DNA of 64,000 nt, taken from contig JNEN01000871.1 of NCBI GenBank assembly GCA_000697355.1, positions 1 through 64,000 of the forward strand. The letters are read 5' to 3'. The notes under the pieces are model-generated. The model saw nothing but the letters and a program-made list of their open reading frames with translations. It was not told where the DNA came from and searched no databases. How positions within the stretch are numbered: the first letter of the stretch is position 1; each line of letters opens with the position of its first letter. This stretch comes from Syncephalastrum monosporum B8922 (Eukaryota > Mucoromycota > Mucoromycetes > Mucorales > Syncephalastraceae). Shown in pieces: positions 29,819 to 41,105 of the stretch. The translations under genes were made by a program, and so were the position numbers.

Positions 29819-31485
29819 GCTAAAGACAGCTCGGTCTGCTCTCTCGCTCCTTCATCCACTTTAGGTCTCTCATTGTTTAAAGCCCGATACAGCTGTAGTG
29901 GTAGTGATAGTAAATCAATCCTCGCCATCATCGCCTATATTGTACATACACTTTATGCCAACTGCTTCATGCTCGAACGCTAGTCGTTCGGTGATAGGAA
30001 TAATGGATAGACTATAATGCAGTGATAGATGGCATCCGTATCAAATTACATTATTTCAGCTCGTTTGGATTTCTTATCACGAGTATGGCTTTCGGTGATG
30101 GCAGAGCATACCACTCGCGTCGCGCGCGTGCTTTACATCCGCCGACAATCATACATGCCTGTCACTTTGTGGTACTGGCGGTAGGAGCTATCTCGGTATG
30201 TATCGCATATACACGGTCACCGAATTCAACCGCATGAGTCCTCAGGGCGCCGTGGTCTAAGATGGACTCTTTTGCATTGTCGCGGTCCGTTGGGGAGGGG
30301 CCAGCGCTAATGATATAGTTGTTATTAATTAACATAGCCGTGACCACAGTAGTAACACACTGATAAGCTTTTATCGTAAGAGCAAGCGCACATAGAGGAC
30401 ACCACTAGTAAATTACATCCTATCATTCTTCTTCTACCCGTAGAGCAACCCTCGTACTGGCACTATACCAGCGTATACTCACACAGCAACTTGCTTGCTA
30501 CTCAATATTGAATCGGAAGCCACCTCAACGCGCCGGCACTCCCACAAATACCATGATTTGTATCCTATAAAGGGTACATCATAAACTGGCCATCATATTT
30601 ATGTACAGCATATGATCGGGAGACGCGATTGAATCAGAAAACTCGCCTTCGGCATATGAAAATCACCAGTAAATAGAAATAGGATCCTTGATGCATAGAT
30701 GAACAGCTATCAATATCCTGAGGTCCGCATAAGTTGGCTGTAAACATAACAATTTACGGAGGTCGTGTTGGTCTGTATATACATACTGTGATTTAAGGAA
30801 TGACGTTGGCTAGATACTTTGTGCAACGCAAAAGGCGTCGCAATGTGGCGTAGCCCTTTGGCGCAATGATTGCCCACATGCTCGATGTCTTCTGATCTCT
30901 ACGTTTTCTGTCCGTTCTATCTATGTGCATCAGTCGCTATAGAACGAAGTCGCCTATTACTATAAGAAGCTGCATCGAAAATTCAAGTTATTCGAGTTAC
31001 CCAATCAATCTCATTTATTTCATTATGTGTGAACGTCTTCAGCATGACTACCCTATATCGGCCTGTCATTGTAAGTTGTAACGCTAAATACTCATCGCAG
31101 ACACGCACTTGTAGTGTGTGCGGAGTCGTCGTCAATACGCCAAGTTTTTCAGCCACTGAATACATTTAACAGGATGAGATATTAATTCCCACTTAAATCT
31201 GCACTACGGCGCTCGCATCGCTGTAACTACGCGACTACATTGTATATCAATCAATGCTTAAAGCACATCAGAAATGTCAGGTAGCAACGGAGCCAGAAAC
31301 AACTCTGATCGTCACCCCATTGCATATACTGACGTCCTGAAAGCATAAACATATTAACCGGGTTTATTTGTGACACAAAGCCTTTAAGTTCGATGTTTCA
31401 TGTCATAGGGTGCCTCGTAAATTTATCTGCTCTAGCTTCTCAATATATTATCAATCAGTTTCTCTTTCACTTCTTTCATACTGTG
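29819..31485. other. long intergenic region, no gene seen
   Basis: 1.7 kb, AT-rich, between the divergent WDR91 and sulfotransferase-2 starts. Only short open frames without family resemblance are present. Confidence 0.4.
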
Positions 31486-32283
31486 ATGGCCCCACTACAA
31501 GTTATCGGTGCAGGTTTTAGCCGGACAGGAACAGACAGTCTTCGCGTAGCCTTGAACAGGCTAGGGTAAATTAAAGTCTCCGCGTACGGAGAGTCTATAA
31601 CATATTCTTTCCAATGTGCTTTCATAGTTTCCGTACGCATCATATGAAGGAGCTTCATGTAAAGGAGTGTGACCCTACCGCATCCAATAGATTTCGTGAA
31701 GCCTTCCTTCATCCGGAGGAGCCTGTGGACTGGGACGCCCTGTATGAGGGTTACGACGCAGCCTGTGATGTGTAAATATGAAACGAGACACACCCATACG
31801 ACACCTACGATACTGACGAAAGATGTATAAACCAGGCCCACCGTTTGTTTTCTACCTCGTCTTTTGGAGAAATACCCGGATGCCAAAGTGATCCTGACTG
31901 AGCGTGATCCTGATTCGTGGTATACCAGCGTAAAAAATACCATCTACAATTTCCACCAGGATGTACCCGAAAACGCCCCCGCCTATGTCAAGGATGCACA
32001 AAATATGGCCAAGATTTTCCTTGATGGTGACTTTGGCACCAAAACATTTCTGGAGGACCCCGACGCAATGAAGGCCAAGCTCGTAAAGAACAGCGAGTGG
32101 GTCAAGGCCAACGTGCCTTCCGACCGCTTACTCGTTATTAAAGTGGGAGAGGGAAACTATCCTGATCTGTGCGCGTTCCTGGGCAAAGATATAATTGACG
32201 AGCCTTATCCGAACGGGAACAACACTAGCGATGTCATCAACTTCATTGAAAATGCTTACGCGGGAACAGCCACACGGTCATAA
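31486..32283 (+). CDS. P-loop sulfotransferase-like protein, paralogue 2 (Sulfotransfer_4 type)
   Basis: Three exons with introns at exactly the same two places and phases as paralogue 1. ATG 31486 gives MAPLQVIGAGFSRTGTDSLR. Exon 2 begins FRTHHMKELHVKECD, and exon 3 carries KVILTERDPDSWYTSVKNTI and LLVIKVGEGNYPDLCAFLG. About 225 residues, no signal peptide. It is closer in the P-loop and in the ERDPxSWY block to paralogue 3 than to paralogue 1, so the 2/3 pair is probably the younger tandem duplication. Confidence 0.88.
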
Positions 32284-33709
32284 TTCGCTCCAGGTGCACC
32301 GTACATGATTTGCTCATGATCGAAATAAAAGGAACTGGTCAAACCCCAATGAATGCAGTTAAACTTTGGTTAAATCCCAAGGACCGGTTCTGGGACATCC
32401 CAGAAATAGGTATATCCATCACATGATGTGAAGAGGAAACGTCAGGCTCAGAATTCGCTCCTGTGTTTGTAGTGCGCAGCATAATGTTAATGTACCGCAC
32501 ATGAAGAGTAATGATACGGCATTACGAAATGTACAGAACTGAGCTACTTAGATAGACAAATTTTAAGACCTTGGTAAGTACAGTATTGTCTTTGACCTAG
32601 TGCCTGATTCATGAGCCGCAATGGCTGATTATTTGGTTACCCATACTGCAAAGTAAAACAGGTACCAAGAAGGACTTTATATAACTTGGGTACAGGATCT
32701 TTCCGTCGGCAGCAATACCATAGTAAGGAATATCGTCAAACCACGTACCGAGAGCTTGTATTCTCAAAAGTGCTCGTCCTTCGACCGCAACATGTTACAG
32801 TATAATTTGGTGGCACCAATTTTGATAAAACAATAGTCGCTCTTGAAGTTACGAGGGATCATTGTGGACAATGATGTATTTGACCATCACATAAAGCAGT
32901 AACACATGCGTAACGATCCAATGATTATGTGCTCTTAGCGGGTCTGCCGTAGAGTTTGACTTACTATGCCGATTATGGCAGCGCACGCGCTATTTGCACA
33001 AATTCACAGACTACTTCTTTTCACCGATGCTCAAAATTTTTAAGCTTTATGGGCTGCAATAGCGAGTTGTTTAGACTCTCGACAGAGGACCATGTATCTC
33101 ATTTATCAGAAGTATCAGGTGCGAGGAAACAACGACCATGCAACTTGGTATGTACTGTGAATTCAGGGTAGGCCTTTTGAGGGGCTTAGATAACTCGTTC
33201 TGCCTCAGCCAAGGTCAGTCATGCTTATCGGGTCTGGGGAAGTGCGACAAAGCCGCATAGTTTGCCGACAACGTGCTGCTATTGGTCAAGAAGATAGCAC
33301 AAAGTATTGCGCCTTGTGGCGCCAGAAGGTGAATCTGTGTATCAATTATACGCTGTCAGCCGGGGCTTTTTTTCCCAGTAAAGTAAATTTATTTCCTCGC
33401 ACCAACAAAAAAAGGAAACGAGAGGCTATTAGGCTTCGCCAAAGCCGACAGATTGGGGATAAAACATGCACACCCCAAGCCCTGCTAATACAGTATCTGC
33501 CAAGCATTGGTTCACTGTCATGAACCTTGTTAGAGTGACTGGCCAAATAGGCAGCGATGCCGTTTTGTGAAACAAGGGGCATGGCACAAAGCAGTACGGA
33601 GTCTGTCGAGGGAGCTGACAAATAAAAGTGATATAAATATGCAGCAATGTTTTTCTCACATACGAGTCGCGTTTTTTTTTTTTTTTCACGTATCATAGTC
33701 CCATATATC
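32284..33709. other. intergenic between sulfotransferase paralogues 2 and 3
   Basis: 1.4 kb without a recognisable gene. A poly-T tract (about 33671-33686) lies just before the paralogue-3 start. No remnant of a fourth paralogue was seen. Confidence 0.4.
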
Positions 33710-34545
33710 ATGACAGCACCTGAAGAAGGCAGTGCCGGTCTCCAAGTGATTGGCGCAGGATTCAGCCGGACTGGAACGGACAGTCTTCGTACAGCTTTGA
33801 TCAGACTAGGGTAAGCCAGTCCATCTGGTGGACGGCCACAGCTATATACTGACTGAACACTGTGCATAATTTGCGAAATAGATACAAAGTCCATCACATG
33901 AAAGAGTTTCTCACGAATACGAACGCGCTCGACTTCCAGGAGGCATATCTGCACCCGGAGCGACCGGTAGACTGGGGATCACTCTACGACGGATACACTG
34001 CGGCTTGCGACGTGTAAGCAGAATCTCTATCGATGATTTTTTACGGCCCATTGAAGTGCAAGATGATTTCATTTTGTAGACCCACCATCTGTCTTTTGGA
34101 CCGTCTCCTCAAAGACTTCCCCAACGTCAAGGTGATCTTGACAGAGCGTGACCCCGAGTCCTGGTATAACAGCGTCAAGACCACGATCTGGCCGATCCAG
34201 TTCAAAGTGAAGGAGGTGGAAGGAGTACCACAGAATTTGCTGGACAGCCAGACCATGGCAGGTACTATTTTCCTGGATGGTGACTTTGGGTCGGACAAGT
34301 TCTTGGACAAGGAAGCCATGAAGGCCAAGTTTGTCAAGCATTACGAGTGGGTCAAGGCGAATGTGCCCCCGGAGCGGCTTCTTGTGTTTAAGCTCGGCGA
34401 AGCGAATTACAAGGATCTGTGCGCGTTCTTGGGCAAGGACGAGATTGACGAGCCATACCCCAAGACGAATTCGGCCGCTGAGCTCCGGGAGCTGGCGGAT
34501 AAGATATTCAAACCGGCTGAAAGCAAGGAACAACAGCCGCAGTAG
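33710..34545 (+). CDS. P-loop sulfotransferase-like protein, paralogue 3 (Sulfotransfer_4 type)
   Basis: ATG 33710 gives a ten-residue N-terminal extension before LQVIGAGFSRTGTDSLRTAL. Introns again follow LG and DV in phase 2. Exon 2 reads YKVHHMKEFLTNTNALDF; exon 3 has KVILTERDPESWYNSVKTTI, a longer insert before the DSQTMAG helix, and LLVFKLGEANYKDLCAFLG. It ends in a Gln-rich KEQQPQ tail that the other two lack. About 235 residues, probably cytosolic. Confidence 0.88.
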
Positions 34546-34762
34546 AAGCGGGTCGTTGCAGCAGTAAATAACAATAAACATTCATACGGTAACAGCATTC
34601 CAAACGGTACACGCGGCCAGGGAGCGAATCAGCGTGTCGTGTGATGACCTCGTGTTGGTTGGAGCGGAGGGCGCGTTGCTATGCATTGTAAAGTTTGCAG
34701 AATGGGCACACAAAACTGCTCACGCCGCCTTCCGTATTTATCTTTCTTTGTGATAAGACAAG

Positions 34763-34765
34763 GCG

Positions 34766-34793
<28 letters not shown>
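34763..34793. repeat. (TA)n microsatellite
   Basis: About 15 uninterrupted TA dinucleotides, 20-50 bp upstream of the inositol hexakisphosphate kinase start codon, so within its promoter or leader. Confidence 0.9.
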
Positions 34794-34797
<4 letters not shown>

Positions 34798-34813
34798 TAA
34801 TATAATATAAAAG

Positions 34814-36176
34814 ATGGCCAGCCCACGGAGACGTCGCCCTTCTCTCCGAGAATCGAGCGGGTCATTCACGCTTCGTCCTTTACCGCACCGAGCGGGCGGC
34901 CATGTGCCCATGTTCCGCCTCGCGAATGGCGCGATCTGCAAGAGCATTTCCGTCAAGGAGCAGCAATTCTACGAGCAAGTGCAGCCTATTCCCAGCTTTC
35001 GACGCTTTATTCCCCAGTACATGGGCGTGGTGCGGGTCTCGCAGTCAGAGGATCACGGCCGGCTGACGATCACCCTCGAGCAAGACAGACAGCGGCTTCG
35101 GCGGTTTGCCATGGCGTCGGGTAAAACCGCACAGGCGCCACCCCGTCGATCCACGACGGCAGCCAGCTTCAGTGCAGGAGGCGTGCAGAACAGAGATGAC
35201 CCGCAATCGATTGTGGCGCAGCGCGTGTATCGTAGCGACCACCCTCCGTATGTCATCAATGTCCAGGAAAATGCCAAGCTCCGTCGGACGTATTCGTCGC
35301 CTGCATTGCTCGAGCACCCTGAAACATCCTCACGTGATACAGCGTCCTCACCTGAGCTCACGCGTGAAGACAAGGACGAGGATGAGCTGCCGCCCCTGGA
35401 GGAAGGGCAGCAGCAATTTATCGTGATGGAAGACCTCACCTTTGACCTGGAACATCCATGCGTGCTCGATCTCAAGATGGGGCCGAGGCAGCACGGCGTC
35501 TATGCCTCCAAGGCCAAAGCCCTCAGCCAGACTAACAAATGCCAACGCTCGACCAGTAAAAGCCTTGGTGTACGCGTGTGTGGTATGCAGGTAAGCAGGA
35601 CAGGACAGAGAAAAACCCCCGCATCCCCAATGTGTCGAGCGCCTACTTCGGTGTTCCCATATAGAGTACCCTCATCCATAACCCCTCACTGTTTGAAGCC
35701 GCAATGGATCCTCACCCTTGTCTTTCTTTTGCTATCCATTTCCGTTCATATGGAACAAGGTCTATAAAAGGTCAACAGGGCAGTATCAGGTTCAAGACAA
35801 ATACGAAGGCCGTGCCCTGACCCAGGAAGGCTTCAAGGAGACCCTCGCGTGCTTTCTGCATGATGGTCAGCGCCTGCTCGTCGAGCTTATACCGGGCTTG
35901 GTCGCGCGACTTCGCCTGCTCGACCGAGTCATCCGCAGCATGCAAGGCTATCGTTTCTATGGATCATCCCTGCTCATTATCTATGATGGCGGCGACCTTC
36001 ATCATGACCTGGACGTCCGTCTTGTCGACTTTGATCACTGTGTCACGCCTACTGAAGACCGTGAAAAGATGCCATACCCCCCGGAAGGTGCACCTGATCA
36101 GCCAGACTATGGCTATCTGATGGGCCTTACCACCTTGATAGAGTTTTTCCAATCCATAGGTACAGCCGCGCGCTGA
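34814..36176 (+). CDS. KCS1: inositol hexakisphosphate kinase (IP6K/Kcs1)
   Basis: Makes inositol pyrophosphates (5-PP-InsP5) from InsP6 and ATP; these regulate phosphate signalling and vacuoles. Two exons, 34814-35590 and 35760-36176, give 397 residues. The N-terminal [12 protein letters not shown] block and [15 protein letters not shown] match the family. The inositol-binding signature [14 protein letters not shown] (PxxxDxKxG type) lies at about 35456-35500, followed by [18 protein letters not shown], an IP6K-specific continuation that argues against IPMK. Exon 2 has [14 protein letters not shown] (SLL motif) and VDFDHC (metal-binding D). It lacks the very long N-terminal extension of S. 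cerevisiae Kcs1. Confidence 0.94.
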
Positions 36177-36375
36177 TCCCATTTCTTTTTCGCTTTCTTT
36201 TCCATGTATATATGTACGCGTGTATCTGTACGTGTTTCATCTGGGTGCGTGTATGTGTGTGTGTGTATATATGTATAAACAGGAGCAAAAAAGAAACAAA
36301 AAAAAAAGGTGACATGAGGTAGGGGATGTTGGATATTGAGTAGAGAGAAAGAAACGAAAGAAAAAGAAAAGGCGT

Positions 36376-37718
36376 CTAATCGTTCTCTGCACGCAGACGC
36401 AAGCCTTTCCGTAACTCGTCCGTCAGGGGCAGGTCATTTTCACAGCGCTCGCATTGGCACTTGAACATGTACGTCTTGTCGAGATAGTTGACACGCGTTT
36501 CCTTGTTCCAGCGCGGGTTGACGTAAGTCTCGCAGAGCTGCTCGCCCTTCTTGATGTCGCGCACGGCTCGTACCGCGAGCTTGTACTGAGACAGTGGGTA
36601 GGGGTGCTCGATCGAGACGTTGGGGTGGCAGTCGTGGTTCATGTGCGACTGGACGAGGTACATGCCGCCGTTCTGGTTATTGATGTTGAACTTGCCCATG
36701 TAGTTGAGGAAGGTATCTTCATCATCAAAGAGCTTGGCCGCGATGGCAGGCGGGAGGGGCTCCTTGAGCTTGCATTTCTTGGGCGGCGGGTGGTATGCCT
36801 TGCGCAGGAGATTGCGCGCCTTGGCCCAGAGCTCGCGGGTGGGGTGTTCCATGAAGATCCATTCGGTCTCCTTGGCCTGGCGCTCGGCCTGGTTGACGGT
36901 CGCAAATGCGTCGTAGTGGTTCATGACGGTCTGGAGCTCGCCGCGCTGGTGCGCCAGGATCATGTGGGCGTACATGCGCGAGACGGCCATCGGGGCCGCC
37001 CACTGCTCGCCGTCGCAAAAGTTGGCAAACTCGCGGAAGGCCGGGTTGAGCTGGTAGCATTCGAGTTGGTGGAAGGTGTCGAGGGCGGTGGTCTTGCAGG
37101 TCTTGTTGCAGTAGGCCTGGTCGCAGTGGCGGCAGCGCACGACCAGGCGGTTCAGACGCGAGACGAACGGCTTGGCGCACAGGCCGCAGGCTTCGCCGTT
37201 GCGCGCCAGGGCGTAGCCTTCCCAGGGCGGGAAGTACATGAACGGCGTCTCGGAGTAGATCGTTTCGTCCTTGGCAATGTCCCGAGCCGCAAACAGGCCT
37301 TTACCCGTGACGGGATCAATCATCTTGGCCTACAACACACTTAAGACCTCGTTCTCTTTTTTCTCCATTTTTTTTTTTTTTTCATGCATACCACAATACT
37401 GGTAGACACCGACTTGAGGTCGAGTTTGGGGTCGATAAACGAGACAGGGATGGACGGGTCGTCCTCGACACCACTCTTCTCTGGCTCGGGCTCGTTGGCA
37501 GACGTGGCGTTGGCAGCAGGGGCATCGGCGCGGTTCATGAGGCCCTGAGCCTGCAAGACCTTCTTGAGACGCTTTTCGGACACGCTCCAAGCAGGCTGGT
37601 CTTCGCCCAGGGTTGTCAGAATGCGCTTCACGCCATAGTCGGGGTGGTTCAGTTTAATGGCGTTGAGGGCAGTGACGAGTTCGTCTTCCTCGGGAATGCG
37701 CTTCTCTGGAGTGGACAT
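36376..37718 (-). CDS. SET5: SET and MYND domain lysine methyltransferase, Set5 type
   Basis: SMYD-like methyltransferase; yeast Set5 methylates histone H4 lysines 5, 8 and 12. Two exons: 37718 to about 37392, and about 37330 to 36376, with a T-rich intron. An N-terminal 'LKDDELVTAL'-like helical segment (EEDELVTALNAIKLNHPDYG) precedes the SET-N strand GKGLFAARDIAKDETIY. The MYND zinc cluster is CGLCAKPF...RCRHCDQAYCNKTCK. Substrate-site NHDCHPNVSIEHP and GEQLCETYVNPR follow, then the post-SET CQCERCEND. The stop is after LRAEND. An in-frame ATG also exists at 37751. It is divergent from TOM7 with about 170 bp between starts. Confidence 0.9.
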
Positions 37719-37891
37719 GAGTGGAAGTCTAAAGCGGACAGCATTTCCCACTTGACATTTTTTGATGCGTTCACCCAGCCACGAGGGGAGGATGGCAAGT
37801 CACATACGACTGGGTGCTGAGAGGGAGCGAATTGGGACATTTTACCAACCCCTACCCTCTGTGTAAGCTTGCTTGTCTCTCTCTTTAGAAC

Positions 37892-38101
37892 ATGAACGAC
37901 TCTACGAAAGAATCTCTCTGGAAGGTAACTTGCCTATAATAGGATACCATGAAACTATGTCTGTCAATACTGACTTGCTCACTTGCGTGTGTCGATTAGG
38001 TCATTGACGTCTCCAAGCAGGTCCTCCACTGGGGCTTCATTCCCTTTGTCATTTACCTCGGCATGACCCGCAGCAACCCCAAGCCCTCTTTGCTTAGGTA
38101 G
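37892..38101 (+). CDS. TOM7: mitochondrial outer-membrane translocase subunit Tom7
   Basis: A 44-residue gene split by one intron: exon 37892-37924 (MNDSTKESLWK) and exon 38000-38101, phase 0, with GTAACT donor and GATTAG acceptor. The second exon reads VSKQVLHWGFIPFVIYLGMT, the tail-anchored Tom7 membrane helix with its conserved GFIPFVIYLG core, and ends in SNPKPSLLR. Tom7 tunes assembly and stability of the TOM import complex. It is too short for ordinary ORF calling and is recognised by sequence. It shares a short divergent promoter with SET5. Confidence 0.93.
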
Positions 38102-38245
38102 GAGATAGCATGCCTCATCCTCGCTCTATCCAACTCACACACGCGATATCTAGACTTATCAGCCCTCTTGCTTAATCGGCCTCTCTTTCTCTCTCTCTCT
38201 TTTGATTATTTTTTCCGGTCAATCAATCAAATCTTGTGTATAAAA

Positions 38246-39775
38246 TCAACGCGAAAACGCGATTCTCGTATCGTTCAACCAGATCCCCTGCATGTCTGCC
38301 AGTTTGACCTCTTTTCCTTCTACTGTCACCGTGTATGCGCGCTCGAGCCGACGCAGGCCTTGCAAAAGGCCTTGACCACATCGGAACCGTCTTAATTCGA
38401 TGGTATGGATTTCGTGCATGCTCGCCAGCCAATCAGCGAGGGCGTCCTCCGCAGAAAGATCGCGCTGAATGGCTTCCTTCTCCTCCTCCCATGCCTGCAG
38501 CTGCCCTTCTTCTTCGAGGAGGGCGGGTGGCTCGAGGCCGCCATCCCATTCCGAGAGCGAGAGCGTGCGCAAGTGTGTGCTGCAGGGGATGAAGCATTGA
38601 CGGATGAGCTGTGCGGTGTAGCTCTTGCAGCTGCACAGCGCGAGCGAGGTCAGTTTCTCGAGTTTGCGGAAAGGGCGGTACTTGTCAATGAGCATTGTAT
38701 TGGCGCTATTCCATTCCTGGAGTGACACGTTGCCTTCGAGACCACTCAGGACGCTTTGCTCTTCAGGGTCGTACAAGTTGTGAATGGCTAGCGACGAGAG
38801 GGACTCAGGAAGAAGGCCGCCGCCCACGAGCGAGGCGACGTGGCAGTTGGGCACCTGGAGTTGGAGTCGGAGCGTCTTCAGATGCTTGAGTTTGTGTGTG
38901 CTGAAGAAGCTGAGGCAAAAGGAGTGGGGCGGGGTCGTGCGGATGTCGCGGCAGTCGAGCTCTTGTAACTGGCTTGTCCATGAAATGAGGTTGAGTATGC
39001 TGACAAAGTACAGTCCGTCGAGCTGTACTTTGCGGAGCTGGCTGAAGGGCGAGGGTTGTCTGCCGAGCCGAACGAGCGTGCCCCCGATCGTGCTGGACGG
39101 ATCCTTTAAATACATGCTCCTGGTATGGCCGAGGCGACGCCAGCAGGTGCGATTGATGTCGAGTCGCCTATTCGTGATGTCCACAGAGGGTATTGATGCA
39201 TAGGATGTGAGTCGTTCCATGTGGTTGGCAAACGTGTCCCAATTGGTATCCAAGGATCGCCACTACGGAGCAAATAAGATAGAGGTTAGACAATGCACTG
39301 TATCAAGGCTATTAAGATCTTATGATCTTCTTTACCATCCAGGGGTCGGTGGCAATGCTACGCCAGCGTTTGCATACGCCTGACACCGCGTTGAGGGTCA
39401 TAATATCTGCACAGTAGCTCAAGATAAGGTATATAATGTCGTCATGGAGTACGCCAATCGGTGCATTCACGACAGGTAGATCGCCTCTCGCTTGCTCTGA
39501 AGCAGGAGGATCGTCGACTTTGACAGTGAATTCGGATTTGCGTCGCTTTGAGCCTTGTTTTGACTACAATCGGTTCAGTTCAAGGCACGTAATCAGGAGG
39601 ACCTGCCTACTTTGTTGCTTGATTTCTTCCTGGAAAGGGGTCTGTTCATGATGGTGGAATGGTGTGTCGAAGTGGAGCGTTCAAAAAGGGACCAAGGCTG
39701 TTTCTCTTTTCGTTTCGCAGAAGGTGTCTCCTTTGCCTGATTGCTGTCAATGGCACCCAGTGGTCGTCGTGACAT
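38246..39775 (-). CDS. F-box protein with LRR-like C-terminal region
   Basis: Probable SCF substrate adaptor. At least three exons. Exon 1 (ATG 39775) is basic and Ser-rich. Exon 2 (about 39565-39338) carries a recognisable F-box: PIGVLHDDIIYLILSYC...NAVSGVCKRWRSIATDPW. A long last exon (about 39262-38246) holds several irregular leucine-rich segments such as LRKVQLDGLYFVSILNLISW and LQELDCRD, with LKHLKTLRLQLQVPNC, arranged like degenerate LRRs. No known orthologue was recognised. It is convergent with TOM7, with 144 bp between stops. Confidence 0.75.
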
Positions 39776-40241
39776 GTAGATTAGGTGTGGTATAAAATAG
39801 GCAGATTATGTATCTACAGTAGGACACACACTAAAAAAAAAAGACGCGAATTATTGAAAGGCAGTGTCATTCGGTGCCCGCCCCTTTCACCTTCCACGCG
39901 ATCACGCTGCGCCTAATTCTCGTGTTTCATTTTAGAGACAGAGACACAAGCCATACACTGTTTGTCGTTCTTTTGGAGACGGCTATTTATCAGCACATGG
40001 AAAATGGGGGATCAACAGATCATACCACGTTGTCATGCGATGGAGGGTATACAGTGTTTTGTCTTATCAAACGAAAGGAAAAAAGATACAAAGGGTCAAT
40101 GCATGCGCCAAAAGGGCAAACGGCACAGGTTCAATGATATCAAGTGCGTATCAGGTTGTTTGTGTGGATTATTGTCATTGCTGTTGTTACTATGCGGGTG
40201 TGGGTATGGGTGTGCGAAAGTTTCTGTGTTGTGTATTTACA
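39776..40241. other. intergenic, no gene seen
   Basis: 466 bp between the F-box gene start and the end of the small membrane-protein gene. It has GT-rich stretches but no conserved open frame. Confidence 0.4.
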
Positions 40242-40571
40242 TTATGTCGGGTTGTTTGTTGATTTTGTTGTTGGGTGTATGCGATGGTGTGGGACGTTGT
40301 CGCTTTGGATGGACTCCTCAGCGTATTCTTCTCGATTGCAGTTGGGCACCCAAAAGATATAATTGGAACACGGCAGGCGATCGGCTTCAGACGAGACTTG
40401 GTAGCTGAGACCAATGCAGAACATGCAAACGATGACGAGAAGAAAGAAGACGAGGTGCCGTTGCTTCTGACGGCGGCGGTAAAGGAACTCTCTTTGTTCG
40501 GACCGAGAAGGCCTTGAAGTGGAACCATAATGCTCAATGTCCATGTCGGGTTTGTAAGACGGATGGGACAT
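40242..40571 (-). CDS. small single-pass membrane protein, unknown function
   Basis: Open frame of 109 codons from ATG 40571. The N-terminal ~35 residues are hydrophilic and Arg/Gln-rich (FLYRRRQKQRH). A single hydrophobic helix LVFFLLVIVCMFCIGLSYQV follows, then a short tail with two cysteines (LPCSNYIFWVPNC). The positive-inside rule predicts a cytosolic N-terminus and a luminal or external C-terminus. No family is recognised. Real expression is inferred only from the coherent membrane topology. Confidence 0.5.
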   Translation of the reverse strand: MSHPSYKPDMDIEHYGSTSRPSRSEQREFLYRRRQKQRHLVFFLLVIVCMFCIGLSYQVSSEADRLPCSNYIFWVPNCNREEYAEESIQSDNVPHHRIHPTTKSTNNPT

Positions 40572-41105
40572 CTATTGATGCGTATCTATCAAACTTTTTT
40601 GCCTGCTGGAGTGGGAAGAAGCAAAACAAGAAGAAAAGGAAAAGAAGAGAAAAAAAGAAGAGAAATGCAAAACAGATGCATGAGACACACTAGGGGTGAA
40701 TCCATACCGTCATGGGTTCACTGGCCCCAATGTTACTTTTATTATTTGACATACATGCAGATACGTAGGCAGTCCGTGTATTCATTCCCCTCTTTCTTCT
40801 ACTGGGCCGGGAGTAATGCGGGTGTGTGGCGTCCTGCATGATAATTTCTGAATAGAAGTATCCCCATTCAATATTAGGTCAAGGTACTCAGATTTTGAAT
40901 GAGAGAACGTGTGTCAGGATTTGAACCAAGCAACACGCTCGACTTGCCTACAGTATATTCCCCAAATGTCATCAGTGCTCACTTTTTTTTCCTTTTCTAT
41001 CACCTGACCTGGGCAGACCTGACCAATGGAGCGACTGCGGGCTGGACCTGACATTTTCAGGCTGCGTCTGGATTAGATCACCTATTTCTGCTTGAACTTT
41101 TTGAC
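40572..41105. promoter_or_regulatory. divergent upstream region of small membrane protein and INTS2
   Basis: 534 bp between divergent starts. It contains an A/G-rich stretch (40620-40670) and a T-tract near 40983. It does not encode the missing N-terminal half of INTS2 in any frame that could be recognised. Confidence 0.45.

Noticed and set aside
36454..37344. 296-codon plus-strand frame across SET5
   Set aside because: Shadow of the SET5 coding exon; no domain resemblance, Val/Leu/Ala-rich mirror composition.
40912..40950. GGATTTGAACC, a reversed tRNA T-loop pattern
   Set aside because: The flanking bases do not form the T stem and no cloverleaf can be drawn.
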